Part shown: in pieces, positions 23,673 to 35,804 of the stretch
Layout: each line of letters begins with the position of its first letter
Position numbering within the stretch: the stretch's first letter is position 1
Origin: Paguma larvata
Lineage: Eukaryota; Chordata; Mammalia; Carnivora; Viverridae
Direction: 5' to 3'
Length of the DNA stretch: 64,000 nt
Assembly (NCBI GenBank): GCA_030068075.1
Contig: CM057825.1
Coordinates: forward strand, 80,553,123-80,617,122
Program-made: the position numbers and the translations under genes
Notes under the pieces: generated by a model
Seen by the model: only the letters and a program-made list of their open reading frames with translations
Told to the model about the DNA's origin: nothing
Database searches by the model: none

Positions 23673-23924
23673 CCCGAGCATGCAGATCTGTGTCTGGAAG
23701 AGATTATCTTTCATATTCCCTCCAGCCCTAAAGGTCTATGGGCTGTATGTGTATACAGCTTTATTTATATTTTTGACCCTTCTGCTATTTCTTGGAAAAT
23801 ATACTTTCCATTTGCTGTATTTTCTTTCTTCTACATCCAAGTCAGTCATCAAATTCCACTTTGATTCTTCTTTGAATTATCTCTCAGATGTCTTCCTTTC
23901 AGCCAGTCATTCTGTATCAGGAAG

Positions 23925-24180
23925 TCCAGTGGTTAGAAAAGCAGGCTTGAGAGTAGAGTAGATTAGGTTCCAATTCCTCCTTTATGGTTAGTAGTTGTGT
24001 GATCCTATGATCTTGTGATCTTTGCTATTTATTGAAAGTGTTTGAAATGCAGCTTCCTTATCTGTAAACAGGAATGGTAATTTCTAGCTCTCAGGATTGC
24101 TGTGAATATTAAATGAAAGAATGCATATTAAAGTACTTAGCAAAGTGTCTGGTACAAAAAACTCAATGTTAGCTAGTCCT
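23925..24180 (+). mobile_element. MIR with an internal insertion
   Basis: CCAGTGGTTAGAAAAGCAGG, then AGTAGTTGTGTGATCC, then CTTCCTTATCTGTAAACAGG, then ATTGCTGTGAATATTAAATG follow MIR order. A GATCCTATGATCTTGTGATC stretch is a small internal expansion. Confidence 0.75.
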
Positions 24181-24359
24181 TATACTGCTACACTATTAGT
24201 AGTAGCAGTTGTCAAATTGCTTTCCTACCATTGCCACCGTTATTTTCACCCTACCATCCTTTTTCATTAGACTGATTTGCTACCACAGCCTTGTGGCTGA
24301 CATGCTAACTTCATTCCTGGAACATGTACTATGAGAAATAACAATATGAATGACAGGGT

Positions 24360-25690
24360 AGACTCTTCTGTGTTTCATTTTGGAGAGCTTCTGTTGTTTG
24401 AGATTCAGGTTTATGACTTTTATTCCTGTGGTGTCTAATCTGCTGTTTATTTCACTCAGTGTATTTTTCATCTGATTGCATTTTTCATCTATAGAAATTT
24501 TTAATTTTTTGGAGGGAGTGTTACCCATGTCTCTCCTTTACCTGCTCATGCTTTCCTCTACCTTAGTGGTGCTCAACCAGAGGTAATTTTGCCCTCAGTG
24601 AGACAGACAACAATGTCTGAAGACATTTTGCTTGTCACAAGGGAACATGGAGAACGCTACTGGAATCTAGTGGGTGGAGGCCAGGGTGCTGCTAAACATC
24701 TTATAATGCACAGGACAGCTTCCTCAACAAAGAATTATCTGGCTACGAATGGAAGTAGCCCCAAAGCTGAGAGACACTGCTCTACCTTGGATATGTGGAA
24801 TATAGTTACGGTATTTGTTTTAATATCTTTGTCCACTTGTTCCATCATTTGTATCATTTCTGAATCTGTTTCTATTCATTGTTTTTCTCCTCATTATGCT
24901 TCTTTGCATGCTTGGTGATTTTTCATTGGATGCCAGTTACTGTGAATTTTATCTTGTTGGGTGTTAAATATATTTTGCATTCTTTTAAATAGGTTTGAAC
25001 TTAATTCTGGACACATTTAAATCACTTGAAAACAGTTCGATCCAGTAGGCCTGTTTTGAAAATTTGCTAAGTGGAGTAACCTTCAATCTAGGGATAATTT
25101 TTTCTCACTACTGAGTCGATAGCCTTCTGAATACTCTACCTGATGCCCTGTGTCTTATCAGGTTTTCTACCCTGGTGGGGGCAGGAGAGACAGGGAACTA
25201 TTTTCAGATGTGTGTGAGCTCTGTGGATTGCTTCTTTTCAGCCGTCTTTACCTGGCTTCAGCAATTTCCTCACACACATGTCCTGGTCAGCTCTCAGCTG
25301 AAGACAGAGAGAAACACTCTGTAGATCTTTTGAGCATGAGATTCCATGCAGCAATCGTCTCTCTGGTACAGTGTGCTGTCAATTCTACCTACCTTGGCCT
25401 CCCTTCTTGGTTAGCTCTGTCTTCTCAACTCAAGGAGAAAGTCAGGCTCTGTTTGGGTTTCCTCTCTTCATTATAGCCTAGATACTCTCTCAAGGCAGTA
25501 TAAGAGAGCAGTCGAGGTGAAACTCACCTGGTTTGTTTTCCTTCACTTAGGCATCACTGACCTGTGCTTCCCACTGTCCGATGCCTGGAAACTAGTGTTT
25601 CATATGTTTGGTCTGTTTCTTAAAGCTATTTAAGGTGAGAGGGTAAATCTGGTCCCTGATACTCCATCAGGGTCAGAAGTAGAAGCTCAA
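24360..25690 (-). mobile_element. Ancient L1 5' region and ORF1 remnant, split by MER5A
   Basis: Read on the minus strand, the right part (24788-25690) resembles the long 5' region of old mammalian L1 elements. Plus-strand phrases are GTTACTGTGAATTTTATCTT, TACTCTACCTGATGCCCTGT and ACCCTGGTGGGGGCAGG. The left part carries a minus-strand frame at 24280-24528 whose residues 23-35 read NTLSEINSRLDTT, like the coiled coil of L1 ORF1. A MER5A is inserted at 24564-24779. Many stops make it non-functional. Subfamily is not assigned. Confidence 0.6.
24564..24779 (+). mobile_element. MER5A non-autonomous hAT (Charlie) transposon
   Basis: Diagnostic phrases are TAGTGGTGCTCAACCAGAGG at the start, AACAATGTCTGAAGACATTT, TCTAGTGGGTGGAGGCCAGG, ATAATGCACAGGACAGCTTC and GAGACACTG at the end. 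The 8-bp target duplication CTCTACCT is perfect at 24556-24563 and 24780-24787, as expected of hAT elements. Frames crossing this block are not genes. Confidence 0.95.
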
Positions 25691-27764
25691 GGTAGACTTT
25701 TAAGAAAGTTACACAGACAGTGCTCTAGATCATATTTAAAATAGAATCACATTTTTTTCCCACAGCTGTGCTTCTAGAAACATATTCTATCTTCAGAATC
25801 AAACGGGCATCAGTGCTGAGACCTAAACCACAAGGTATGCATTTAGCAGAATAACCTCTGAACTCTTCCATGTTGCTTCTCTTCGGCTCTCTCTCTCTCT
25901 CTCCCTCTCTCTCTCTCCACGTTGTGTTCTTCTCTTGAGTATGTACTTCAGGGCTTCAGCTGTTCCATTTTTAAATCTTTTACCCTCCTGGATCCTATTA
26001 CTTGCTCAATTAATTTGGAACTTTTTGGGTTGCTTTTGGCCTTTTCTGCAGTCAGGTCCTAAAGTTTATGTAGGGCTCAATAATTCATATGTCTGTTTGT
26101 TGGTTACAATGCAATTTAATGGTGTATTTATATTGCTGTATTTATTAGCTTTGAAATTCCTAACAGAGGTATCCATTTTCTTCCCTCAGGGCATGCTCAC
26201 ATTTTAATTACCACTCATGTATTAAAGAATATTTCTTTACATGTTTTCTAGTCCCTTTTTTTCCTTAAAGACTTTCATTAAGATATGTTTATTGAAGAGG
26301 ATGGGGGCTGGAAACATAATGAGAACTGGGGAATGAAAGCAAAATAAAATACGACTGAGTCCCAAATTTCAGTGCTGCCAGCTGTCCCGTTACTGTTTCT
26401 CTTGGTGGCAGGATATTTTCAGATTTTTTCAAAGCTAGAGAAATGTTAGCTCTTCTTGGCTTGTGGTCACTAGCCTGGAAGTTACTAATCCTGATGCTGT
26501 TATACTGTAGCTTGAGTGAGCTTGATCTGGTTAGGGGCTTGTTATGCTGCTCCATGTAGTATGAAGCTTGACAATAAAGCCCAGGATTTGGGTTGAGTGG
26601 CTCATAAGATTAGAGATGGGAAATGTGGAGTCTTTCATCTTTTGGTTCTTAATTCAGAGCCAATCAAGAAGTCATTGGATTTAATGACCTCCAGTTAGAG
26701 GATTCTGTGAAATAAGCTGTTGCTGTCAATCCTATTTTTAATGGACAAGAATCCCCATAATTCAGTGCCACATGGTACCCTTTGTTCTATAAGGTTGATA
26801 AATGGGCTGTGAATTGACGGTTTCTGGAAACAATTTCTTCCTCCCTCCTCAGAGCTTAGGCAATTTGATAGGATAAACTATAGAAGTGTAACCAAACTTT
26901 ATTACGGATCTAAATATGTTATTTGGAGTTGTTTCAGGTTTTGGGGATAATGTGGAGAGTGGTTTCACAGTAGGAAGCGAATACTATGGAAATGAAAGGA
27001 AGTTGGGATCCACCATTGACCTAATAGCTTAGGGAGCACTATGGAAAAGGGTCAGCAGTTTCCAAGCCAGGGAACCGACTCCTCATTGCAGGAGACAGCA
27101 GCTGTTTGAGTTGCCAGCTTGAGGCCAGGAGGTCAAGGCCAAGAAGATAGTAAAACACCAAGTATGTACTTGACTAGCAGCCTGAAGATCTTAGCAATAG
27201 GGAGGTTAAAACTGAGGCTCCCCCTCTTGACAGAAAGTCTCTTACATTTTTCCTTGCAGTGGGTATAGATGAGCCAATTCAAGAGAATAGTATGTAGATT
27301 GAGCAGGCTAATGCGAAATGGCAACAGGTTTTGACAAATGGCAAGAGGCCCCAGCATACTTGGATTTAAATCACTTGAATTCAACTCTATCAACTTGGGG
27401 GAAAAAAGAGAAGGAAAAAATAATTTAAGTGGAGTGGATGATTCTGCTTGCCTTTTCATCTAATAAATGAGCAAGAGATAGGAGATGTGAACCCAAGTTG
27501 TTTCCTGGGTTGGTCTCAGTCCTTATGTGCTTCTCACACTGAGTATTTCTAAGCAAAAGATTCAAATGTTTAAGGAAACTTAATTTTAACAACAACATGC
27601 CACTAAAAGCAAGCTAACAACTTCATCTGCTGCTCAGTGAGAGAAGGAACTGGGAGAAGGGGTTATAAACCTTCCTAATAGATTTTTTCCCAATGGTAAT
27701 TTTAATTCTATGAGTTTTGCCTCAAGCGCTAATCCTAGAACCTGATTTCCACAAAAGATGCAAC
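25691..27764. other. Unannotated sequence
   Basis: It holds a CT microsatellite at 25886-25918. A 108-codon minus frame (27133-27459) and an 88-codon one (26289-26555) have no recognisable domain. No family is identified. Confidence 0.5.
25886..25918. repeat. (CT)n microsatellite
   Basis: About 33 bp of CT units with one CCC interruption. Confidence 0.9.
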
Positions 27765-27840
27765 TACAATAGAATGGCAAATTCCTGGCACAGGGTTGGC
27801 TCTCGACAAATATTGGTAAATTGAATGAATGTATGAATAT
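27765..27840 (+). mobile_element. L2 3' end
   Basis: TTCCTGGCACAGGGTTGGCT, CGACAAATATTGGTAAATTG and a tandem GAATGAATGTATGAAT tail match the L2 terminus. Confidence 0.65.
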
Positions 27841-28600
27841 TAGATATAGTTATATGAGCAGAATGACAGGCAATCCTTTTCTAGAGTATTTAATAGCTCT
27901 GCTAGAAACATCTCTATGCATTGCCCTAGCTACCATACATGTATGGGTATCATCTGTAAGTATTTTGATCGACTGATAGATCAATTTATCTAAAATATAG
28001 TTGTAGCTACCACCCACTTTGAGTACTAAAGAATGATCTTGGTAAAATTTTAGTAAAATTTGAGTTGTAATACTGAGCAGTAAGTGTTTTATTTTGTGAC
28101 TTGCTCATCTTTGAGTTTAAAAATAAATCTGTCATTAAAACAAATAAATCAAAGAACAATCATTGAAAACACATTGGAGAAAAAGTCCACGTAGGTGGAA
28201 ATTCATCTGGAGGTGAGTACTGGAACAAGAGCCAAGACTTGAATTGTAAACCTTTTGTTGGCCTTCTCGGCTGACTGACCTTAGGTAGGCTATAACCTTT
28301 CCATCCTCACTTTCCTTTTCTGTAAAATGAATGGGTTGGATCAGAACAAACCCTGAAGTCTTTAGACTTTAAACATTCCATAGTGAGTTTGGAAAAAACT
28401 CTTTGAAAATACTTTAGCAGACAAAAAGATTAAGGGATTTTTTTATTAGATCACTTTCCTTTTTCAGAGATCTCTAGCATTGTGATTTGGTATTTACAGA
28501 AGGGGCCAATCTTTGGAGCTAAGATTTCCACCCTAATACCTAATTTGCACCTCTTCAGAAACATTCAGAAATACTGTTTGGAAGTCTCTTCTCAATTCTA
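27841..28600. other. Unannotated AT-rich sequence
   Basis: Nothing recognisable. Faint MIR-like phrases around 28260-28350 (TTTTCTGTAAAATGAATGGG) are too weak to call. Confidence 0.4.
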
Positions 28601-28768
28601 TAGTGGTTCTTAAACTTTAGGATGCATAAATATTAGCTAGGAGGTTTGCTAAAAATGTGCATTCTAGGGTGAGGCCTAGGAATCTGAATATTTATGAACA
28701 TCCTAATTCTGAAGTTATGGACCCTGAACTCATTTTAAGAAACATTGATTTAAAGTATAAATAAAATT
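28601..28768. mobile_element. hAT-type miniature element (MER-class)
   Basis: It starts TAGTGGTTCTTAAACTTTAG. It contains GTGCATTCTAGGGTGAGG and ends near TTAAGAAACATTGATTT, the complement of a TIR-like 'CAGTGGTTCTTAA'. This is the layout of small Charlie-derived elements. Exact subfamily is uncertain. Confidence 0.6.
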
Positions 28769-28873
28769 ATCTTTGGATAGGAAGGAGCTCAAGAAATAAT
28801 CAAGTCTAATCTATCCTCAAAGATAGCGTTCAAGGTCCAACATAGAAAGGTATTATAAAAAGTCCTACTTTTA

Positions 28874-29145
28874 TTTTTTATTTATTTATTTATTTATTTT
28901 TATTTTTGAGAGAGAGGGAGAGAGAGGAAGAGAGAGGAAGAGAGAGAGAGGGAGAGAGAGACACTGACACTGTGCGTGGCTGGGGGATGGGCAGAGATGG
29001 AGACATAGAATCTGAAGCAGGCTCCAGGCTCTAAGCTGTCAGCACAGAGCCTGACGCTGGGCGGGGCTCAAACCCAGGAGCCACGAGATCATGACCTGAG
29101 CTGCAGTCGGCTGCTTAACTGACTGAGCCACCCATGCGCCCATAC
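28874..29145 (-). mobile_element. CAN-SINE with expanded GA region
   Basis: The plus strand runs from an ATTT-repeat tail through a long GA-rich block (28907-28962) to the reversed tRNA-like head GACTGAGCCACCCATGCGCC. Target duplications AAAGTCCTACTTTTA (28859-28873) and AAAGTTCTACTTTTA (29146-29160) differ at one base. Confidence 0.93.
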
Positions 29146-29160
29146 AAAGTTCTACTTTTA

Positions 29161-30839
29161 ATTTATTCAAATCTTTAGGAATTCCTTCTTTGTGTTAAAC
29201 CTAAACCAATCCTGTTTCACTTTTACAATTGCTTTTCTCTGTTGGCCTCAATAATTCTAGTAAAAATTCTTTCATGGGATCATGAAATCTTGGAATTGAA
29301 AGTGACACCAAGGGATGGTTTTATTTAGTACTCTGCTCTTTGGCTGGACTAGAGTAAAATAAATTTTTAAAAAACAGTGAAATGAGTAGAAGGCTAATAG
29401 AAAAAGATTTGTTTGGTAAAAGACCTAAAAGGCATTTTGGAGCACACAAAAAAACTAGACAAAAACGAGGAAGCAATTAGAGACATTTCAAGACACAGAG
29501 TTTTCCCAGTTAACTATCCTTAGGGAGTCATCTTTAAAAATAAGCGACTCCCTGGAAGGTTGGTAGGTAAAAGGCAGGTAAGTAAAATCTGCCCTTAGGG
29601 ATTTGTGGAAATGTAGATGCGCCACAGTTTGAGGAGAAGAAGGCAAGTAAAGAGAATAAGTCTTAAAACTCTAACCCACTGATACTTGGTACCATTAAGC
29701 CCCCAGTTAGCCAGTGCCCGGACTCTAGTCTATAGATGGTGCCTAATGACCTAAGGTTTGTTTTCAAAGTCTGGCATGGCTCACAGCTCTGCCTTAGGGT
29801 GTGGTGGATGGTGGGAGGTGATGGTAGAGAAGAGGAGTTTGTCAATACCTATTGTCATAAGCACGTATGGGCTTGAGCCTAGAAGTTGTGTTGTTTATTT
29901 TGGCTTCCTTGCCACCTTCCTGTAGTGAGAATGCTCTCCAGATTTCATCATCTCCCAGAGGTTACATGAATGGCCATTCTTTGTAGTATCAGAGGGGATG
30001 ATTACAGGCAATGACGTTCTGACTTTCGCTTCTTTGCCCTTCTGACCCCAACAAATGTGTCCCATGGACAAATCCATTTTTACTCTCTAGTCTGAACTTC
30101 ATCTTTGATTTTGATTTGAACAATATAACATAATAGAAGAAGATGGAGTTGGAACTAAGAGTCATGCTTAGGGGAAATAACAGAAACTCGTCAGATAAGA
30201 CTGGCCCAGGATCGAAAGTAAACTTCAGTTTTGCCAGAGTCTCAGGTTGGTGTTTTCAGAAAGCATTTACAACCTCCCTTGTTCCTTTTTTCCCCACTAG
30301 TGAAGCAAAATCACATTATTAATATTTTTAATTGAAACACAATTAAGAGAGCTCTAAAAAGAAACAGTTTGCTGGTTTTTAAAATACATGTGAAGTCATT
30401 CCGTTTATTCTTTGTTCTATAGCTCTGCATTTATTCAGAATTTATTTTCTTGATAACTTGTTCAAATAATTTTAAAGTTTGGGTTGAATTCAAACAGATA
30501 ACTTGAATAAATAATTTCCATTGTAGATGGTTTTCCTCAAATCCCTTTTTTTTAGTGAAATAAAAATAGTCTCAATGATAAAAATAATATTATAAAATAT
30601 AAATAGTATTTAATTCAAATTTATTTGATAATCAATAATAGGGAAAAAGATCCTCTCCAAAGAAAAAAAATCAGTGACCTCAAACTCAAGACATATTTTT
30701 CCAGAAATTTCTGAAGCCCCGACTAGGTCATGTATTCCTTATCTCTGCTCCCACAGCTTCCCATGGATACATTTATCATAAATTTTACTAAAGTACTGTA
30801 AGACAGTAATACAGCTGGAAGGGCAAGTGTATAAGCTAA
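29161..30839. other. Unannotated sequence
   Basis: About 1.7 kb with no firm repeat. Weak MIR3-like phrases near 29285-29330 are not callable. The stretch 30290-30700 is extremely AT-rich. Confidence 0.45.
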
Positions 30840-31065
30840 AACCTAAAGCCTGAAGTCTAATCCAAACTCCAGCATTTACTATCTCTCTGACTTTAGAAAA
30901 GTTAATTAACTCCATTAGACTCCGTTTCTTCATCTGTCAAATGAGGGGATCACTAGTACTTACCTCATACTCCAACATGAGGATTAAATGAGACAATCCA
31001 TATAAAGTGCTCAGAGCACTGCTTGGCATATATTGGATGCTCATGAAAAGTTAGCTAGCTATGAT
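30840..31065 (+). mobile_element. MIR
   Basis: AAGTCTAATCCAAACTCCAG, CCGTTTCTTCATCTGTCAAA, ATGAGGATTAAATGAGACAA and GAGCACTGCTTGGCATATAT occur in MIR order. Confidence 0.85.
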
Positions 31066-31814
31066 AATTGTCTGGTCCCTCCTCTATACCGTGAGTTCCC
31101 ACAGAACACAATTTATATGTCAACATTCATGTTTATTCCTCAAGTTCATGGCATATATTTGTAATCCACAGATATTGGATGAAAAGATGCTTTACTCTTG
31201 GTGGCAGTGTGGGATCCAGTTTGCAAATGGAATTAAACAAACATAAACAAAGCCTTAAAGCTAATATTGTGGAGTATCCACACAAAGAAGCCACAGATAC
31301 ATGGTCCCCAACATTACATTGTGTGTGGTAGGGACAACAATGGAGCTTTAACAACAAATCCTCTCCTGTTCTCTACTTTCTCCAGTTTGTGCTAAATATA
31401 CACAAAATTTTAATACTTAGGAGAAGATTAGTAATTCACCAAGTCCACAGAAGACTGCAAAAAGATTATGGAATTTTGGTGCTCAGAGGGCTCTAATCCT
31501 CTCATTTCATTGATGTGACTTTGTTCCTAATGGTCCCTGTGGTTGACACTAAGACATATAAGCAGTCATTAGAATGTCTGGAACCAATACCAAGGACACC
31601 CGGTTTTTTGGAAAGGCTTTTGTGAACAAACTTGCGTAACTGAGGATAGTGTGAAAATTTACTGGGTAATCTTAATGGACAAAAAAAGGTAGATGGGGTT
31701 ATAAAAAAGCCTGCTAAAAAATCCCTGACCGAACCCCCCAAGCAGCAAGCTATATCACCAGCAAAGTGCTAGATTGCTGTGGTGTAGCAGGACGGTTTTG
31801 ACTTTGAGGTAGAG
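31066..31814. other. Unannotated sequence
   Basis: No gene or repeat family is recognised. Frames are 79 codons or fewer. Confidence 0.5.
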
Positions 31815-31947
31815 GGATAGTGAGGCTTAGTGGTTTGGAGCCTTGGCTGTGGAGTCGGAAAAAACCTGGGTTCTAACCTCAGTTCTGTCATTTACTAGTT
31901 CTGGATCCCTGAAACCTTAAATTCTCTCTTCATTTTTTTCAGCTTTA

Positions 31948-31969
31948 TTTATTTAGTTTTTAAAAGTTT

Positions 31970-32018
<49 letters not shown>

Positions 32019-32190
32019 AGCATGAGCGGGGGAGGGGCAGAAAGAGAGAGGGAGACACAGAATCCGAAGCCAGCTCCAGGCTCTGAGCTGTCAGCCCAGA
32101 GCCCGATGCGGGCTCGAACCTACAAACCATGAGATGATGACCTGAATCGAAATCTGAAGCATAACCAACTGAACCACCCAGATGCCCCGG
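31948..32190 (-). mobile_element. CAN-SINE with a long GA tract, nested in MIR
   Basis: The reversed head GAACCACCCAGATGCCCC lies at the right end, and a perfect GA run of about 40 bp at 31976-32015. Approximate target duplications TTTTTTCAGCTTTA (31934-31947) and TTTTCTCAACTTTA (32191-32204) match at 12 of 14. Confidence 0.9.
31976..32015. repeat. (GA)n microsatellite inside a SINE
   Basis: About 40 bp of GA units, grown from the SINE's own TC-rich region. It is likely length-polymorphic. Confidence 0.93.
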
Positions 32191-32311
32191 TTTTCTCAAC
32201 TTTACAATGCAGATAATAGTATCTACTTCATGGAATTATTGTGAGCTTCTGTGAGAAAATTTATATGTTTAGTATATAACATTCATTAAGTGGTAGATGT
32301 AACCTTTGAAA

Positions 32312-32430
32312 TTTCATTAGATTCTCTGAGCCTCAGTTTTCATATCTGTCAATTGGCATAATAACCTGTAGTTGCAAGACAATTGTAAGAATTAAACTTT
32401 CAATGAATGTTCTTTTGAAAATACCTACAA
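32312..32430 (+). mobile_element. Second, partial MIR
   Basis: TCTCTGAGCCTCAGTTTTCA, TATCTGTCAATTGGCATAAT and GACAATTGTAAGAATTAAAC follow the MIR core order directly after the previous MIR. Confidence 0.6.
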
Positions 32431-33179
32431 TCTGGGGGCATTGGCCTCTTTCCTACTTTCTTCTGTCTCTTTGGCCTGTGTTCCCTCTTTCTTCTCTTCC
32501 CCTACCCAAGGATCAGGACCTTATATTTTCTGCTGGTGGTCCAATACTCGTTATTGATTTGACAGTTCAAACCTAACTTTCTTGTTAGTACCCTGTGCTT
32601 CTGGTTTTATTCTTCTTGTCGAAGACTCACAATTCTTTTAGTGTTCATCTTACGTGAGTATCAGTAAGGAAAGCAATCTGATTTAAGCATTTCACAATCT
32701 AGATGCAGATAACTGGTAAATTAACTCAGAGACATTTGTGTTTTACAGCTCACGCTAGGAGAAATAGTCTTACCTTAAAAAAAAAAACACATACAATTTG
32801 TTAAATCAAAGAAATCAGCAACATCTGTGTGGAAGATAAGATAAAAGAAGAAATAATTTGTGGAAGAAATATTTTGGGACAGTACACTTTCCTCCTCTGG
32901 CAACTTTCCCTACATACATACAAAAGGAAGAAATGGGTCAACATCCCCACTCCGAAATGGTTGCTGTAAGCAAGAGGAGTCTTCTAAAGGTGAGAGTAGA
33001 TGTAGGTATTTAGATTTGGGTCTCTCTCAGGCCTATACGTCTCCCGTTCATGTGCCTTCTCTAGAGATACGTCTGTGAGATCTCATTTTTTTGAGACAGC
33101 CCCAAGTACCGAAAACATAGACTTTTTTTTTTCCTTGAGAGCACAATGGAAGCCTCTATTTTTATCTTGGCTGGAAATG
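32431..33179. other. Unannotated sequence
   Basis: Pyrimidine-rich around 32440-32510 and otherwise featureless. Frames are 72 codons or fewer. Confidence 0.5.
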
Positions 33180-33570
33180 AAAGGGAATGCTTCCAAATGT
33201 TTCAAATCTTCAGATGTCTTTAGTTTGGATGGAATAATATGAAAGATGAAGGCTGGCGGGGATGTGATTGAAGTCTATAAAGTCATGAAGGGCCTGAGCA
33301 GGGTGAATACAGATTTGCTCACCAAATCTCTGAAAGCTAAAGCCAAGGGCAATGGCTTAAAGCTTAAAGGGTGAACTCATTGCACTTAATTGCGCCTTAA
33401 CAAACATTCCTTTAGTTATATAGAAAATACAGTAGAATTTGAAGAGGCTGAGAGTTCCCCTCAAGAGGTGCTAACTGGACATGTGAGTAAACTCTAAAAG
33501 AGTTTAGGCTTATGTTCCGCATCGAATCTGCAGCCTGAGAGGCTTGGATTAGAGAATACTTCAAGAGTCT
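33180..33570 (+). mobile_element. Probable CR1/L3-type ancient LINE 3' fragment
   Basis: GGGGATGTGATTGAAGTCTA followed by TAAAGTCATGAAGGGC, then later GGCTTGGATTAGAGAATACT, resembles the 3' part of old CR1-clade elements. It is diverged, so the family is tentative. Confidence 0.4.
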
Positions 33571-35471
33571 CTGACATCCTGTGGCTTCGTATATGATCAG
33601 TAAAAAAATTATGGCGTGCTTCTGGGTACATCCCTACCTTTCAGAGGCTGACGTGGTATAAGACTATGAGTTCCTCAGTGTCACAGTTGGAGACTCCCTA
33701 TTGGATTCAGAGTGTCTTCACCTTGCAGGGCCTCACTTCTCATGAGGCGAGCTTCTCTGGGGGGATAGTAATTTCTGAATTCTTAAACTAATTGCTGAAT
33801 TCTTAATTGCCCACATCATTACATGAAAAAGCAGAACAAGAGAATGTCCGAATCCCTGAGATTTATCAGATGCTCCTGATGAAATCACATTAGTATTAGC
33901 AACAAAACATACACATTTAGTTAAGTTCAATATATTTATTTCTTGACCTGCAGTGATTCTATTAGTTTCAAAAAACCCAGTGCTCAACTCAAAATGGATC
34001 GTGCGCTTGTTATAGCAAATGTATATTGATTTGATTAAAAATGCATTAATTTCTTTACATTTCAATAACGGTGAATTTGTTTTCAGAAAGAAAGGGCTGG
34101 AAAATGTGTAGTCATGTAACCTGATAATCACAGATAAGTGGTATTTAATATCGCTCAACAGGAAATTTTTTTCCCTTATACTTTTAAAGCAAAAATCTCC
34201 AATATTAAGTAATGTATGTAGTGCATATGAAGCATTTAGAAGAAAAGAAACCTCTCTAATTTAACTCAAGGTCATACGAACATTGTCAGAGCAAAGAGGG
34301 AGCTGTGAAATTATCCAGGGAACTTGAAACAGTCTAGACAGTCAATCCAGATCATTTAAAAAGATATGTTAAAGATGCTCATAAGAATAGGAGAGGTCTC
34401 TGCTAATATGAAGACACAGTTTGGGGACAAATCAAGTTTTGTGCTGTTTAAGAATCACAGGTCTTACTTGCAATTCATTTTATTAGAAACATATACACTT
34501 AAAATATTTCCATAGATAGGAAATTATTGAATAAATTAATATGTTTTATTCCTTTATCATGCACACACACACACAGCCACAGAAATAGCTTTAAAGATAA
34601 CCTCACACGTGCGAATGTTTGTTTCATTTCTTTTCATGTCAAATGGAGGGAATTGAGCAAAGCCTATAAATCTCAGTGCATTATGTAAAAATCCAAGCAA
34701 ACCCCAGAAGAAGCGCTTGTGTGGAAGGAGGGAGGGCCGTATTTAGGCAAGTCCTTTATTCTTTTTAAATTTTTTTTCATTTGTAAAATGATGACATGAT
34801 AGCTGAAAAGACACAGAATAGATCATCTCTACGTTTGGCTTAACATACAATTGAATAAAATATATGTATGCACCTTTATATCATACAGACACACCACAAT
34901 GCAAGTCTGTAACAGTTAGCTAATTATATAACTGGGAGAATAAATAGCAAATTAATAAATTATGCTTTTGTTTACTCTTCTGCAAAGGATAATTGCTCAG
35001 TAGCTCAAGCTTCCAATTAGTGGGAACTCATTCAATGATTGTGGCACTGAATTGATTGTGACCCATAGTACATAAAAATGGGCTTGAATTCTCGCAGATA
35101 TGCTTGAATTTCACAAATCTTGCATTCCACACTAGGGAAATCAGCCTCCAAAAGTATTTTCACTATTTTCATGGCTTGGATAAAGGTGGTAGGTTTCACT
35201 ACCAAATAGCTATCTTTGAGAACAGAAATATAAACAAAATCACAGCTTGTATGTGAACTGATTCTCCTTTCCAATGCAGACTGAAGGCCAAATGTGTAAA
35301 TATACGTTAGCAGTGCGAAGGCTCTCTCTCAGACAAACTGACATGCTAATTCTGCCAGGAGAATGTCACACACTTGCCTTTCTCTCCATTCTCGACACTG
35401 TCAACATTTTCATTGCTATCACCGCCCTGAATTACTCCTGGATGACTTCTTTGCTCCCACCTGAACTGTTC
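33571..35471. other. Repeat-free AT-rich block
   Basis: About 1.9 kb without any repeat I recognise, apart from a short CA run at 34561-34575. A 141-codon minus frame (33733-34158) has no recognisable motif. Such a gap in repeat density could mark conserved non-coding DNA. Confidence 0.4.
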
Positions 35472-35768
35472 AGTACAGTAGCCACTACCCACTGCGGCTG
35501 TCAAGCTCTTGAAATGTGAACTGCGCTTGACATGTAAAATCCTCAGCGGGGTTCAAAGATGTAGTATAAAAAAATAATTTCTATTTTTTTATGTCGATTA
35601 CACATGGAAATGATAGTCTATTGGGTACATTGGATTAAATAAAGTATTTTAGCGAAATAAATTTCACCTCTTTACTTTTTAAAATGTGGCTTTCAGAAGA
35701 TGTAAAGTTACCTAAGTGGGCCCACCTTAGTGTCTCACATTTTATTTCTGTTGGATAGCGCTCTTCTG
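35472..35768. mobile_element. hAT-class non-autonomous DNA transposon
   Basis: GTACAGTAGCCACTACCCAC at the left and TTATTTCTGTTGGATAGCGC at the right match the ends of a common placental-mammal miniature element ('gtagccactagccacatgtgg ... attggacagcgc'). The interior AAATGATAGTCTATTGGGTA and TAAATTTCACC-type phrases also fit. Its exact name is uncertain. Confidence 0.7.
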
Positions 35769-35804
35769 AAGTATCTGCTGAAAATGAATCTTCACCACAC
35801 ACTC

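Larger units (their letters stand above)
31815..32310 (+). mobile_element. MIR interrupted by a CAN-SINE
   Basis: The left half (31815-31947) has TGTGGAGTCGGAAAAAACCT and CTCAGTTCTGTCATTTACTA. The right half (32191-32310) resumes with TTACAATGCAGATAATAGTA and AATTATTGTGAGCTTCTGTG. The MIR order continues across the SINE, so the SINE inserted into it. Confidence 0.75.

Noticed and set aside
24589..24918. 109-codon plus frame
   Set aside because: Most of it is MER5A, a non-coding transposon, and the rest is ancient L1.
31972..32199. Frame ending in repeated Leu-Ser
   Set aside because: It is a translation of the GA tract and CAN-SINE on the minus strand.
33733..34158. 141-codon minus frame as a gene
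   Set aside because: There is no domain, no splice context and an AT-rich composition. It is kept only as a finding to test.
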